DNA of 64,000 nucleotides from Picocystis sp. L7 (taxonomy: Eukaryota; Chlorophyta; Picocystophyceae; Picocystales; Picocystaceae), in the NCBI GenBank assembly GCA_020975725.1, contig QXJR01000010.1:1-64000 (forward strand), written 5' to 3'. A program made the translations under genes and the position numbers. The notes under the pieces were generated by a model, which saw nothing but the letters and a program-made list of their open reading frames with translations, searched no databases and was not told where the DNA came from. Below are positions 30,659-40,752 of this stretch, in pieces (positions within the stretch are counted from its first letter, which is position 1; every line of letters starts with the position of its first letter).

Positions 30659-31084
30659 TGAAAGGGACTCATGGTCCCAAGCCTCCCCAATGAGGAGCCT
30701 TCTGTTCCTTCTTACTGATCCGAGACCCTCAGTTGGGTACTCAAACCTGAATTTGCATGATTTACGTGGATGGATGAGGGAAGATTCGGGGAATCTTCCA
30801 AGAGCCAACACTCTTTCGAGAAACACTTCTCGGATACCTTCGGGCAATGAGGAATCTCCACACCATCCGCGAATCTTCGTGGATAAGGTGTGCGAGACCA
30901 TCCACGTGGGTGAGGCCTCTATGACCTCTCCCATGAACTTGAAATACATTTTAGAACCTTCTTGACATCAACTCCCAAGCGCGTCCAGGTTCTCCGCGCT
31001 CCCGGACTTGAGAGACCGGCCAACACACGCGAAACCACCAGCCAATCGAAGGCAAACGCTCTTGCTTTGCCCAAGACCACAACA
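30659..31084 (+). repeat. 3' LTR of element 2
   Basis: 426 bp, identical by eye to the 5' LTR. Preceded by a purine-rich stretch (GGAAGCCAGGAGAC) that may serve as polypurine tract. Followed by the target duplicate CAAG. Confidence 0.95.
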
Positions 31085-31174
31085 CAAGGCTCCTTCATCG
31101 AAGTCGAACGGTGTACGTGGATTTGTCCGATCCCGTAACCTCATCGATCCACACCGTCGCTCCTCTCCCTCCAT

Positions 31175-32510
31175 CCTCCAAATGGACCGGTTCGAGTGAT
31201 TTGATGAATATTGACTGTAACATAAACTTGCATTTGCAATTCCATATCCATCATAGGTAGAAAAGAAGGAATCATTCCAAAAGCAATGATGCCACAATGC
31301 ATGATGCGCACAATATCAACGGGAAGTACAATTCAACATTAGGACATCACTACTTTCCAAAAAGAGGCCTTGAGGCCAAACACCAAGCTCCGTAGGGGTA
31401 CCCCTGGGCAGAGGCGACCAGGGGTACCCCTGGGCAGAGGCGACCAGGGGTACCCCTGGGCAGAGGCGACCAGGGGTAGCGTCGGAAGTCGTCTTACGCA
31501 GCGGCTTGGCGCGCGCAAGTGCGACTCTTTGCCAAGTCGAATATCCAGGTTTTGCTCATGCTTACCTGTGCGACGCATGCCAAGCACATGAGATGACACG
31601 CTTTCGCCGACGGAGTAAAAAGAGGACTTGAAGGAACTCGCGGGCGCGCGCGACGTGCCCACGTCCTCTCACCATCGCTCGCGGCGTTGAATACCCCCCT
31701 TCCCCTCCGAAACTCACGCCAGGACCCTCCCCTCCCGGAGCGCCCCGTTTCCAATGCCCCCCTTTTGCCCCGCGCCCCGAAATCCACCAATCAGAAGCAA
31801 GTCCTAAACCATTACCCCCCCCCAATCGCAATCGCAAAAACTGTCTACCTTCCGAAGGTGGCCAGGGGATTCGCACGATGTGTGGGAGAAGGCTTCCAAT
31901 CACTCATCTCGAGCTGTTTCAACTTTACTAACCTTTCATTGTGGTATGGCTGTCATCTGAAGTTTTTCGAGATCGAATCGGCGTAGTTCCGTGATTCGAA
32001 GCTCGCCTGGCGCTGCTTGTTTCGACACCACATTTGTAGAAGAACGGAGGAAGAAAACAGATCAAAGTGCCCCCCTTTGTACCTCCCAACCGCGTCGATT
32101 TCGAGTCTCCAATACCCCCCTTCGTTCTCGCTTGCGATTGGTCCAGACCCGACGGGATCCTCGACAGGTTCCTTCTTCGAATGCTAGCAGCGATAGGTTT
32201 TATTCCACGATCTGGAACAAAAAGGGAACAACTACCGAAGAGAGACTCGAAGGTGCGGGATTCCTCCGTGGACCTCTCGATCCCCTCCTCTTCGGACCTC
32301 TCAACCGCGGTTTTTTAACCAATCGAAGAGAGGGAATCCCTACTCATAGGTGCGGATTTCCTTTTGTAAACCGTATCAAGATGGGGGGATCCCGGTACGG
32401 TTCCTCTCAAATTCATACGAAATGTCCTCTGGGGGACGTTCGATGTCCTTTGGGGGACGTCCCCAAAACAACCCCTAATCCCTATTCGGGCACGGGCATT
32501 TTGGGGTACC
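31175..32510. other. Intergenic, dispersed promoter-like repeats
   Basis: No gene is recognised. It contains a 26-bp tandem repeat (31393-31475), GAATACCCCCC / AATGCCCCCC phrases with a nearby CCAAT-box (31690-31800), CCCAATCGCAATCGCAAAA (about 31827), another AATACCCCCC plus GATTGGTCC (about 32108-32145), and a 32260-32520 module related to 7250-7480, including two minisatellite-like units TCC(T/C)TTGGGGGACG at 32423-32462. Confidence 0.55.
31393..31479. repeat. 26-bp tandem repeat, about 3.5 copies
   Basis: GGGG starts at 31395, 31421, 31447 and 31473, an exact 26-bp period. The unit contains the palindrome CAGGGGTACCCCTG. The last copy is truncated. Confidence 0.92.
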
Positions 32511-32828
32511 CATTGGTCGAGGCCCGCTGTTTTTCCTCGACGGGTGTGCAGGCACTTGAACGGTGAAGTTCGATCGAACGGGTCGCCCCGGTGATTCCAA
32601 CGCCACGCCCCGCCAAGGCGCCCCAACCGATCGGGATTCCTTCCCTTTCCTATCGACTCGGGAGGTAGTCTTGAGGGGACCGCGATTTTTTCGACCGGGC
32701 GAGAGGAAGGAATCCCTTATCATAGGATCGGGATTCCGCTTTCTACACCGTACCGAGTTTGAAAGGTCAATACGGTTCATACCCTAATCCCTAATGTTTC
32801 CTTGCGCATGTGCTAAACCGGTATAAAT
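32511..32828. promoter_or_regulatory. Dispersed promoter-like module, copy 2
   Basis: Same 318 bp as 18331-18648, about 94% identical, ending with GCGCATGTGC (32804-32813) and TATAAAT (32822-32828). Right after it the terminal part is repeated once more: CCCTAATCCCTAATGTTTC and a perfect TGCGCATGCGCA palindrome at 32871-32882. The next gene (DUF285 protein) points toward this module, so it is not that gene's promoter. Confidence 0.5.
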
Positions 32829-33044
32829 AGAAGGTCGATACAGTTCGTACCCTAATCCCTAATGTTTCTTTGCGCATGCGCAAAACCTTCCTAAATGTGG
32901 AGCAGCAAGTCAAACTGACTCCATTACATTTGATGTCTTCAGCCCCTCCAAGAACCGGAGGGTTTGGCGATCGGAACCCGACAAAGAAGAGGATGCTGGA
33001 GGCCGCCTCACCAAGTTTGATACTTCCCACTCGCATCGGACGGA

Positions 33045-34658
33045 TCAGTTGCATGTTTGTCCCCAAAGAGGCTGCCTTGCATCTTGACCCGCGAATCCAC
33101 TATTCACATCAAAGTTGAATGGCTTAGAAGAAATTTGTGACACACACCAACTGGACAGGTTTTGGTCAAAGTTTTGAGCACCTTCAAACATAGCAACCAT
33201 ATCAGTCACACTACTGGTAATCCAGCTTTGGATATCTTGGTTGAAGCTGCTGGCCCCGTTGAACATGGACTGCATGTTGTTCACCGAGCTGGTGTTCCAG
33301 TCTCCGATGTCTTGGTCGAAGCTGCTGGCCGCATTGAACATATTAAACATGTTGGCCACGCTGCTGGTGTCCCAGCTGCCGATGTCTCCGTTGAAGTTGG
33401 TTGCCATCCAGAACATTCCATACATGTTGGTCACCTGGCTGGTGTCCCAGCTGCCGATGTCTTGGTTGAAGCTGTTGGCGCCTTCGAACATGCTTTGCAT
33501 GTTTGTCACCTTGCCTGTGTTCCAGTCGCCAATGTCTTGGTTGAAGCTGCTGGCCGCGTTGAACATGGACTGCATGTTGGTCACCAAGCTGGTGTTCCAG
33601 TCTCCGATGTCTTGGTCGAAGCTGCTGGCCGCATTGAACATATTAAACATGTTGGCCACGCTGCTGGTGTCCCAGCTCCCAATGTCTTGGTTGAAGCTGT
33701 TGGCGCCTTCGAACATGCTTCTCATGGTGGTCACGCTGCTGGTGTTCCAACTGCTGATGTTTTGGTTGAAGTTAGTGGCACCACCAAACATCCAACTCAT
33801 GTCCGTCACCTTGCCTGTGTTCCAGTCGCCAATGTCTTGGTTGAATTTACCCTGCCAAAACATCGAGTTCATGTCTGTCACTTGGCTGGTGTCCCATTTG
33901 CCAATGTATTTATCAAAGCTGATGGCGTCTTCGAACATGCCTCCCATTCGTGTCACCTGGCTAGTATCCCAATCGCCGATGTCTTGGTCGAAGCTGCTGG
34001 CCCCAAAGAACATGGCAGCCATGGTGGTCACGCTGCTGGTGTTCCAATCGCCGATGTCTTGATCAAAGTTACTGGCACTATCGAACATCCATCGCATGTT
34101 TGTCACCTTGCTCGTGTTCCAGCCGCCAATGTTTTGGTTGAAGTTACTCTGCCAAAACATTGATTTCATGCTGGTCACCTGGCTGGTGTCCCAATTGCCA
34201 ATGTTTTTGTCAAAGCTGGGGGCTCTCTGGAGCATTCGAGACATGTCGGTCACGCTACTGGTGTCCCAATCGCCGATGTCTTGGTTGAAGTTAGTGGCAG
34301 AATCGAACATTAGGCGCATGGTGGTCACCTGGCTGGTGTCCCAGGTGGAGATGTCCTGATTGAAGGTGCTGGCTTCCTCGAACACAGAACTCATGTCCGT
34401 GATCCCGGTCGTGCACGTACGAGCGAGTTCGGGATTGTTCTCATCAAGGTTGATCAAGGCATCCAGACCGGCTCTGTCGCGTTTGGTGTAGGTTATCCCG
34501 TCCACCACCCCGGTGTCGCCCACGGCCGCTTCGGGACACCGCACAGTCACCCCGTTCGGGTCCAAAAAAAAAGGGTCCGGGCTATCTCCTGCGAAGGCTT
34601 GTTGGAGGCCCGTTCCACAGAGCAAGAAGAGGGCCAGGAACGAGGAAGACGTGGCCAT
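33045..34658 (-). CDS. DUF285 (BspA-like) repeat surface protein
   Basis: 537 codons. An N-terminal signal peptide ([13 protein letters not shown], cleavage likely near AFAGDS) predicts a secreted or surface protein. Residues about 30-85 form a unique head ([23 protein letters not shown]). From about residue 95 there are sixteen to seventeen repeats of about 25 residues with the pattern F-(N/D)-Q-D-I-x-x-W-(D/N)-T-S-x-V-T-x-M-x-x-M-F, the signature of DUF285 (PF03382), and then a short Cys-containing tail (WCVSQIS, WGQTCN). Known proteins with this repeat are cell-surface or lipoprotein-like and form a leucine-rich-type solenoid. The role here is unknown. Repeats 10-11 and 14-15 are nearly identical at DNA level, a recent internal duplication. 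It ends in TGA. It lies head to head with a paralogue at 35748. Confidence 0.93.
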   Translation of the reverse strand: MATSSSFLALFLLCGTGLQQAFAGDSPDPFFLDPNGVTVRCPEAAVGDTGVVDGITYTKRDRAGLDALINLDENNPELARTCTTGITDMSSVFEEASTFNQDISTWDTSQVTTMRLMFDSATNFNQDIGDWDTSSVTDMSRMLQRAPSFDKNIGNWDTSQVTSMKSMFWQSNFNQNIGGWNTSKVTNMRWMFDSASNFDQDIGDWNTSSVTTMAAMFFGASSFDQDIGDWDTSQVTRMGGMFEDAISFDKYIGKWDTSQVTDMNSMFWQGKFNQDIGDWNTGKVTDMSWMFGGATNFNQNISSWNTSSVTTMRSMFEGANSFNQDIGSWDTSSVANMFNMFNAASSFDQDIGDWNTSLVTNMQSMFNAASSFNQDIGDWNTGKVTNMQSMFEGANSFNQDIGSWDTSQVTNMYGMFWMATNFNGDIGSWDTSSVANMFNMFNAASSFDQDIGDWNTSSVNNMQSMFNGASSFNQDIQSWITSSVTDMVAMFEGAQNFDQNLSSWCVSQISSKPFNFDVNSGFAGQDARQPLWGQTCN

Positions 34659-35747
34659 GGTTGTCGCGTGTGCCCACCGAACCTACCTGCGCTTCTTCGA
34701 CGAGGCAACGCGTGGGCGGCAAGGAGAAGGTGGAAGTGAGGAAACAGGCGGATGGATTCGTCGCCAGTAGGAGAAACAAGATTTCCACATTCCTCCACAA
34801 TCCTCCCGGCTGGGACGGAGGAAAGGTGACGCGGAGAGAGACCCCGATGGATCGAAGGTGGGGTCGGGGGTGGGGCGCCCCAGTTCGAGGATAGGTATGC
34901 GCTGTCCTCCCCACCTTCCCCCCGAAGGACAGGGATGGACCGTGTAGGGGAACGAGAGGAAGGAGGGGGACTACTCGCGGTCCGTCGAACTGGAAGGGTG
35001 GATGGGTCCGGGGTGGGGGTGCCGTTGTCATTGCCTTCGGGGCGAGCGGGGGAAGAACCTGCGGCTGTGGTGCGTTCGTCAGACGGTGGGAACGGAAAAG
35101 ATCCCGTTCTGCGTTCTGCTTCACCCCCTCGGTCGGTTGAGGAAAGGGGTCGCTTCTTTTCCCTCCGATCCACGCACCACAACCTTTTCGACGGATCCCG
35201 ATTCTGTCGGGTCCCTGGAACGGATTCCGTTCCTCAGTCCGGGTTTTCTCTCTCCCCGGCCTGTATTTTTCCTGCTTCACCATCCGTACCAATGAGGAAG
35301 GGAGTGAAAGGGTGCGAAGGTGGGAGGGTGACGTCCCCGCCCCCTCATCACAGAATCGGGGCGCCCCAGGCAAGACCGTTGGTTCGAAAAGATCTGCGTC
35401 CTCTCCTCGCCGTGCACCTGTCCCCACCCGCCCCGCTTTCGTACGATCGGAGAAGGAGCCGCGGGGCCCAACCACTTGGCTCCCTTCTCGTGGACCACGA
35501 ATACGACCCCTTCCTCTGCTTCTTTTCCGACGCGGTCTCCTCGTGGACAGGATCCAGTCCGCCGCCACCCTCCATCGGATCGGGGCGCCCCCCCCCGGAG
35601 ACCCCGCTGTCCTCCCCTTCGTTCTTCGCCTCTCTTTCTCTCTCGACCATGGATTCCTTCGGTCAATTTACCCCACGCGTGCGTGAGGCATCGAACCAAA
35701 ATGGATGGCTGGCCCAGGTGCACCCGAGTGCGCAGTTGGCCGCCAAC
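34659..35747. promoter_or_regulatory. Shared upstream region of the two DUF285 genes
   Basis: 1.09 kb between two divergent paralogues, GC-rich, with several GGGGCGCCCC-type palindromes (about 34877, 35357 and 35583). Open frames on both strands are long but show no family motif. Inferred to hold both promoters. No TATA box is obvious. Confidence 0.45.
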
Positions 35748-36548
35748 ATGACCCTTTCGTCCTTCTACCTAGCCCTCTTCTTGCTTTGTGGAACAGGCCT
35801 CTAACAAGCCTTAGCAGGTGGTAACCCGGATCCTTTTTTCCTGGCCGACAACGGCGTGACCGTGCGGTGTCCCGATGCTACCGTGGGTGACACCGGCGCG
35901 GTGGAAGGGGAATCCTACACCATACGGACCCGGGCCCAGCTGGACACTCTCATTAACGAAGATCAAGCGGATGAACGGATCCGGCTGACCCGCACGACTG
36001 AGATCACGGACATGACTGATTTGTTCTTCGGGGCCAGCAGCTTCAATCAAGACATCGGCAGCTGGGACACCAGCCAGGTGACCAACATGCAGGCAATGTT
36101 TGAGCTAGCCACCAACTTCAACCAAGACATCGGTGATTGGGACACCAGCAGTGTGACCAACATGAGGGCAATGTTTCAAGAAGCCACCAATTTCAATCGA
36201 GACATCAGCAGCTGGGACACCAGCAGTGTGGACAACATGAGGCAAATGTTTGAAGACGCTCGTGACTTCGACCAACCAATCGGAGGTTGGATCATCACTC
36301 AGGTGACCCGACTGGACGACATGTTTAGGCGCGCCACTGACTTCAATCAAGACATCAGTGGTTGGGACATTTCCAGTGTGACTCGCATGAGGAACATGTT
36401 CAAGGACGCCCTTTCCTTTGACCGGAATCTGTCTGGTTGGGTTGTGTCTCTCGTGACCAATTGCGCTGAGTTTGCACAGAATGCTGGATTCTCGGACAAT
36501 AGCCTGCTTCCAAATTTTACCCAGTGTTCATTGTGGCCACCAGTGTAA
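35748..36548 (+). pseudogene. DUF285 (BspA-like) paralogue with in-frame TAA in the signal peptide
   Basis: The frame starts [18 protein letters not shown], closely matching the signal peptide of the 33045-34658 gene. A TAA then falls at 35802-35804 where the paralogue has CAA (Gln). The same frame continues with [18 protein letters not shown] and a full head domain, six DUF285 repeats and a tail ending PPV at TAA (36546-36548). One C-to-T change therefore explains the stop. Either the gene is dead, the stop is read through, or translation starts at a later Met (35856), which would lose the secretion signal. The rest of the frame is intact, so loss would be recent. Confidence 0.85.
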
Positions 36549-36774
36549 GCCCCATGCTCCGCAACAGCTGTCAAGAAGAGCATGCAATCTTTTTCTCTTC
36601 GTGGAGAGCATGATGCATGGAGCTCGGATTGAGTCCTCTTCTTGTTTGGAGGATCAATGTAACAACGGCAGAATCTTTTGTACTCCATCATCCACAGACC
36701 TATCCCTCGACCAGCAGCCATCCTTGACGTGAGCTAGAGTACCCCACACAGCATGTACAGGACAGTCGTCCTCA

Positions 36775-37060
36775 ACATACCGACATCTACAAGTAGCTCG
36801 CAATAAGACATCGAGAGTTGGAACACCAACCAGAAAATGGACAAAAAGTTCATGTTCCTGGGTGCAGCGACTAAAAGCTGGAGGTTCGAAAGCGAGGCGA
36901 TTAGCAGTTTGAAAATCCGGGTTTATGTTTGAAACAGGCAGATGCTTTGACATAGACACTTGAAGCTGGGATGCCAACGGCGGGACCGTCATGAACACCA
37001 TGTTTAGAGGAGTTGCTGTCTTTAACCAAAAGCCAGACATGGAACACCGCAAGTGTTACC
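36775..37060 (+). pseudogene. Decayed DUF285 repeat remnant
   Basis: Translations in scattered frames give DIESWNT, FLGAATK, SWDANGGTV, NTMFRG and VFNQ, clearly the W-(D/N)-T ... M-F ... F-N-Q rhythm of the two neighbouring DUF285 genes, but broken by frame changes and stops. It is a third paralogue, or the far end of a longer version of the second, that has decayed. Confidence 0.65.
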
Positions 37061-37174
37061 AGTTAGAAGAGAGCGTTGCCACATGTCACTCCCTGGAACC
37101 AAGACTACAAAGTAAGGTTTGAGGAGAGCCAAGCAAATCCACCCTTTAACTTTTGCTTTGTTTTCCGGATTGAT

Positions 37175-37284
37175 GTGTAACACCTTCCTAGGTCACCCTC
37201 TCCGTGGAGGAGTGCTTTCTTCTTCCTCGAGAGTACATGTACAAGTGCAGACATTTACTATTAAAGACAAAGTACTAAATGTGT
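37175..37284. repeat. LTR fragment related to element 1
   Basis: Begins TGTAACACCTTCC and matches the first 110 bp of the element 1 LTR (2857-2966) at about 75-80% by eye, with no internal element sequence beside it. It is a solo LTR or truncated relic, older than elements 2 and 3. The right limit is uncertain, and sequence up to 37712 may belong to it. Confidence 0.6.
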
Positions 37285-37712
37285 AAATCCCCAGCTCATA
37301 GTCCTATGTATAGGACAATCGGGGACGATGACATTTGGCGCGCGTTCGCCACCATAACCATGCGCGTTTCTTTTGCGCGTTCTAGGACGTGTAGAGAACT
37401 CTTTCAAGGATCTAAGTCCACGCGCTTGTGCCGAGAGATCCCCCGTGTCGTAGTCCCGCGACCCGTACGTCCGACCCTTCGTCGACCCATAGGACAATAG
37501 CGCCCAAACTCGCGCGGTCCGTGTACACCTATCACGCAACCCCACATCGCGTGGCACGGCTCATTTGAAGGCTTAGAAGCTCAGCTTATCGATCTATTAC
37601 TCTGTGGAGCTACGCCTCCGACCTCGCATCAGACGGGCCGGTGCCGGTGTGTGCACGTCCGCCCCCGACGCCCTCCGGCGTCGCCTAGAGGGGACTCTCG
37701 CCATGTGCAGTG
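37285..37712. other. Intergenic, no gene seen
   Basis: GC-rich, between the LTR relic and the 5' LTR of element 3. It has short inverted phrases (CCTATGTATAGG near 37312) but no gene is recognised. Confidence 0.45.
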
Positions 37713-38358
37713 TGTTACGCCGGGTAAGCCTGACTCCTTTGAAGCCATGCTCTTCTTTGTACCACTAGCAGTTAGACACAAGACCCCAACTGCTGATCAG
37801 TTCATTGGACATCCCCCCGGACTAATCTCTCGATTAGTCGACGAATTGTCCGGGAGAACCGGGACTGAAAGGGACCTAGCAACGGGCGAATCTTTCGGAA
37901 TCTTTAAAGGGACAACGAAGGGTGAGGATGTTGTCCGGATAGATTCGGTGAATCACAAGCTCAGTGCTGGACCGTCCGATCGGGACGAGGGGTCCACGTG
38001 ACCACCAGCAACCGCTGGTTTGAGAGGGAGCTCCGCTTGGAGCGCTCCCTCCTATGGTGGCCCTTAGGGGGCCTCCTTTGCCGTGAGATAGAGAGAACTT
38101 GCCTGACCCTCGGGAAGGACACGTCGCCTCTCCCACGAGCTTGGCGCGCCATCTTCACACGGCAACTGCTCTTGAAGACCACCGGAAGCTTTCTCGCGGT
38201 GTCCCTCTTGCTAGGGAGCCGAATAACCCCCCCTTCGCGAGAACAAGAAAGGAATCGCTTCAAGGCCCAACCGGCCTCTCCCACCTTCGTCCGTGGAAGC
38301 TGGAAGCTCATCAGAGCGAAACGTGTGTAAAACTGCTCCTCACGGACGCTTTGTAACA
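37713..38358 (+). repeat. 5' LTR of element 3
   Basis: 646 bp, TGTTACGCC start and TTTGTAACA end, same length as 49567-50212. Differences are clustered in a short stretch near 38060-38110, where the two LTRs differ strongly, suggesting a local conversion or indel exchange. Confidence 0.93.
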
Positions 38359-39660
38359 CTGTCGAAGCCTTAGCTTTGTTTGTACTTCGCTTGCTTACCA
38401 CGGAATGGAGGAAGGGGACCATGCCACCCGCATGGGCACCCTACAAAGGGAGCTTGAGCAAGAAAGAGACCAAAAGAGGTCTCTAGAAGCTAAAGTTGCA
38501 GAGCTTCAGCAACATGTTGAAGAACTTCAAGTATCGGAAGCCATGGAAGTTGTAGAAACTGATGGCGAAGAAGGAACGCACCCTACCGAAGGGGTTCACC
38601 AAGTGGAAGCGGATGCGAAAGCTTTGATGGACATGGTTCCATCAGAGCGTGAAGGTTTGCCGCACTTGATAAGTCTATATGGTACAGCCCTACAAGATTC
38701 GAAGAACATATCGAAGGTGTCGCTCGAGAAACCGGACAAGTTCACCGGTCTCGAGCTCGAGGACAACCCCTATGCCCTCACATACTGGTATAGGGATGTT
38801 CTTTGCTGGTGTCAAGCTTATGCCTTCAATAGGCCAATGGAACAACTTGTCCTGGCCAATAATCAAGCCCTCGCTGGCACCGCAAAAGCTATGGTTCAAA
38901 ATCTGATCATGCGGGACCCAACCTCCCTCGCGCCCGTAGAGGACCTGTACTAGTACCTCCGTAAGACTTTCCAAAGCCAAGACCCTGGTCCCGGGGCGTG
39001 GCGCGAGTTTCATACTGCCCGTATGAAGCGGACAGAAAAAGTTCTCCAGTATCTCAACAGGCTGGTACAACTGAGCTTTGTGGTGAATGCGAGCACCTCA
39101 CCAGTGTGCCGCACACTCACAGAGCATGACATATCTGCCCGTCTTCAGCATGGCCTCCCAAGTTACTTGCAAGGTGCAATTTACAAGCACCTGGACCACC
39201 TGGTTGAAGTGGACAAGGCTCCTGACATGGAGCCGGGGAACCTTGCTGCCATCATCTTCAAGTTGGAAAGGGAGGAGAACGATCGATTCCGAAAGGACAC
39301 GAGGCAGTCACCAAGCACCTGGAAACCACAATCCACAATCGGTCGCAATCGGGAGCTTAAGCGGAGCTTTGTTCCTCGGACAACAGCAGCAATGGCCGCC
39401 GCTCTCCCATCGACGAAGTACGACGGTGGATCCAGTGGAAGTGGATCGGCCAAACGGCAGCGTAAGCGCTTTGATGATTTGGATGAAGACCAGAAGAATT
39501 CTATTGTCAAGGTGCAGACCAAACTGGCCAGCAAGCCCCTTGGTGCGAAACTGTCTCTAGAAGAGAAGGACCTGTGCCTGGCACATGCACTGTGTCTGCG
39601 CTGCCGCCGTTACGGCCATGACCAAGCAGCCTGTAAAATGGCATCCGTAATGGGTGCCCC

Positions 39661-39708
39661 AAAAAACTGAAGACCCTCCGTCCGGTAACTACGGTTACCG
39701 GGACGGAG
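39661..39708 (+). promoter_or_regulatory. Programmed -1 frameshift signal at gag/pol junction, element 3
   Basis: The heptamer A AAA AAC (39661-39667) in gag phase is followed at once by the gag stop. After an 8-base spacer comes a long hairpin: CTCCGTCCGGTAAC (39676-39689), loop TACG, and a 15-base complement ending 39708 with a single bulged G. Pol continues in the -1 frame. The heptamer is the same as in element 2, but the hairpin sequence is unrelated, so the structure rather than the sequence is kept. Confidence 0.85.
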
Positions 39709-40271
39709 CAGGGAGCGAAACCTGCAGCCACCCCGGTTAACAAAAATGGGAAGCCAGTCTACCTGCATTCACTCACCAATGACAGGCCTAGACATGAATT
39801 CCTGGCTGCTGAAACCTACTTTGGAAACAAACCCCACAAAGTCAGAACGCAAGCTTACCTGGACACCCTAGCGAGTTACTGCTTCATTAGCGAACGCCTG
39901 TTCAAAGAACTGCAGCAAGCTGACCCAAAGGGTCTGTCCTGGCAGTATACAACAACAGCCTTCAATTACAGCGTAGCTCTGGGTCAGCAGGTTCACACTG
40001 CCCCAGTAATAAAGGCTCGATTCTCGATCGATGGATTCCAATCCAGCATCGACTTCGGAGTTGCTCCCTTAGAAACATTTGACTGTATACTAGGAGCCAC
40101 ATTCTGTCATAAGCACTTGACAGCACTGGACTGGCAGAATCACCGCATGGTGCTGCGAAACAACCATGGCACAAAATTTACGGTCTACGGAGACCACCAG
40201 TTCATTGCCTCAAGAAAACTGGACCTGATCGTGCCATGGAGCGAAGCACGTAAAGCGGTGAAGAAGCCTGG

Positions 40272-40752
40272 TGTTGAAACGAATGTTAATTCGTCTAGGG
40301 TTTACAGCTCTCCCTCCAAGACCGAGTCCTCCGACCAAGGGGAAGGGTCGATCGACAGCTCAACATGTGGATCGCTGACGACATGACCAGCGACAAACAA
40401 ACGTCGTGCAAGAACGAACCATAGAATTCGACATACGACTGTCGAATTCACTCAAGTATACCAATGAGAATGCATTGGACGGAATCAAACATCTGCAACT
40501 ATTTAAGAGCGCAGTGCACGCCTTGTAATACAGAACTTTGACGAAGTCACCACCTCCATACCAGAATTCTCCTGTCACCGAGCAAGCACATCGAAACTCG
40601 TTGTCGAAGGACCAAGAACACGTGGAAGAAGCAGGATAGAGGATCAATTATACCGCGCAGTAGCGAAAGACATACTGTACAGCGGTTCACAACCACGTCA
40701 CAACAGTGCGTGGAACACAGAGTTTAAACTCAGAGATATCGATATTTCAACA
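40272..40752 (+). repeat. 5' LTR of the Copia element
   Basis: 481 bp, starts TGTTGAAACG and ends TATTTCAACA. Followed by GGTTAAGAGCC, a possible primer-binding site loosely like the 3' end complement of initiator tRNA-Met; this is uncertain. Confidence 0.95.

Larger units (their letters stand above)
24082..31084 (+). mobile_element. Ty3/Gypsy element 2, whole-looking, with methyltransferase domain
   Basis: Complete LTR element of 7.0 kb: 426-bp LTRs at each end, gag, then pol with protease, reverse transcriptase, RNase H, cytosine-C5 methyltransferase, integrase and a long C-terminal domain. The LTRs start TGAAAGGG and end ACAACA, and I could find no difference between them, so the insertion is very recent. 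The host repeat CAAG flanks both ends (24078-24081 and 31085-31088), a 4-bp target duplication. It looks whole. It interrupts a minus-strand SET-like host gene. Two related, broken copies lie in this window. Confidence 0.96.
23406..31174 (-). pseudogene. SET-domain-like host gene split by element 2
   Basis: Two coding pieces flank the Gypsy element: 31174-31085 (start MEGEERRCG, ending at DFDEGAL) and 24081-23406 (to a TGA stop). With the 4-bp target duplication counted once, both lie in the same reading frame, so the element landed in an open exon. The C-terminal part resembles a SET methyltransferase core: INNSDKPNC recalls the N-H-S-x-x-PNC motif and KDVPKGAELTAKY recalls the GEELTxDY motif, although the usual His is replaced. 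Known SET proteins methylate lysines. Function here is inferred only. The insertion should inactivate this allele. Upstream exons are possible. Confidence 0.5.

Noticed and set aside
35802-36548. Alternative genetic code with TAA/TAG read as glutamine
   Set aside because: Nine of eleven host genes end in TGA and one host gene has TAA at a Gln position, which is suggestive. But the same gene ends at TAA where its paralogue also ends, the Tim22-like gene ends in TAG, and the well-supported host genes encode Gln only with CAA and CAG. A TGA preference in a GC-rich genome plus one C-to-T change is simpler.
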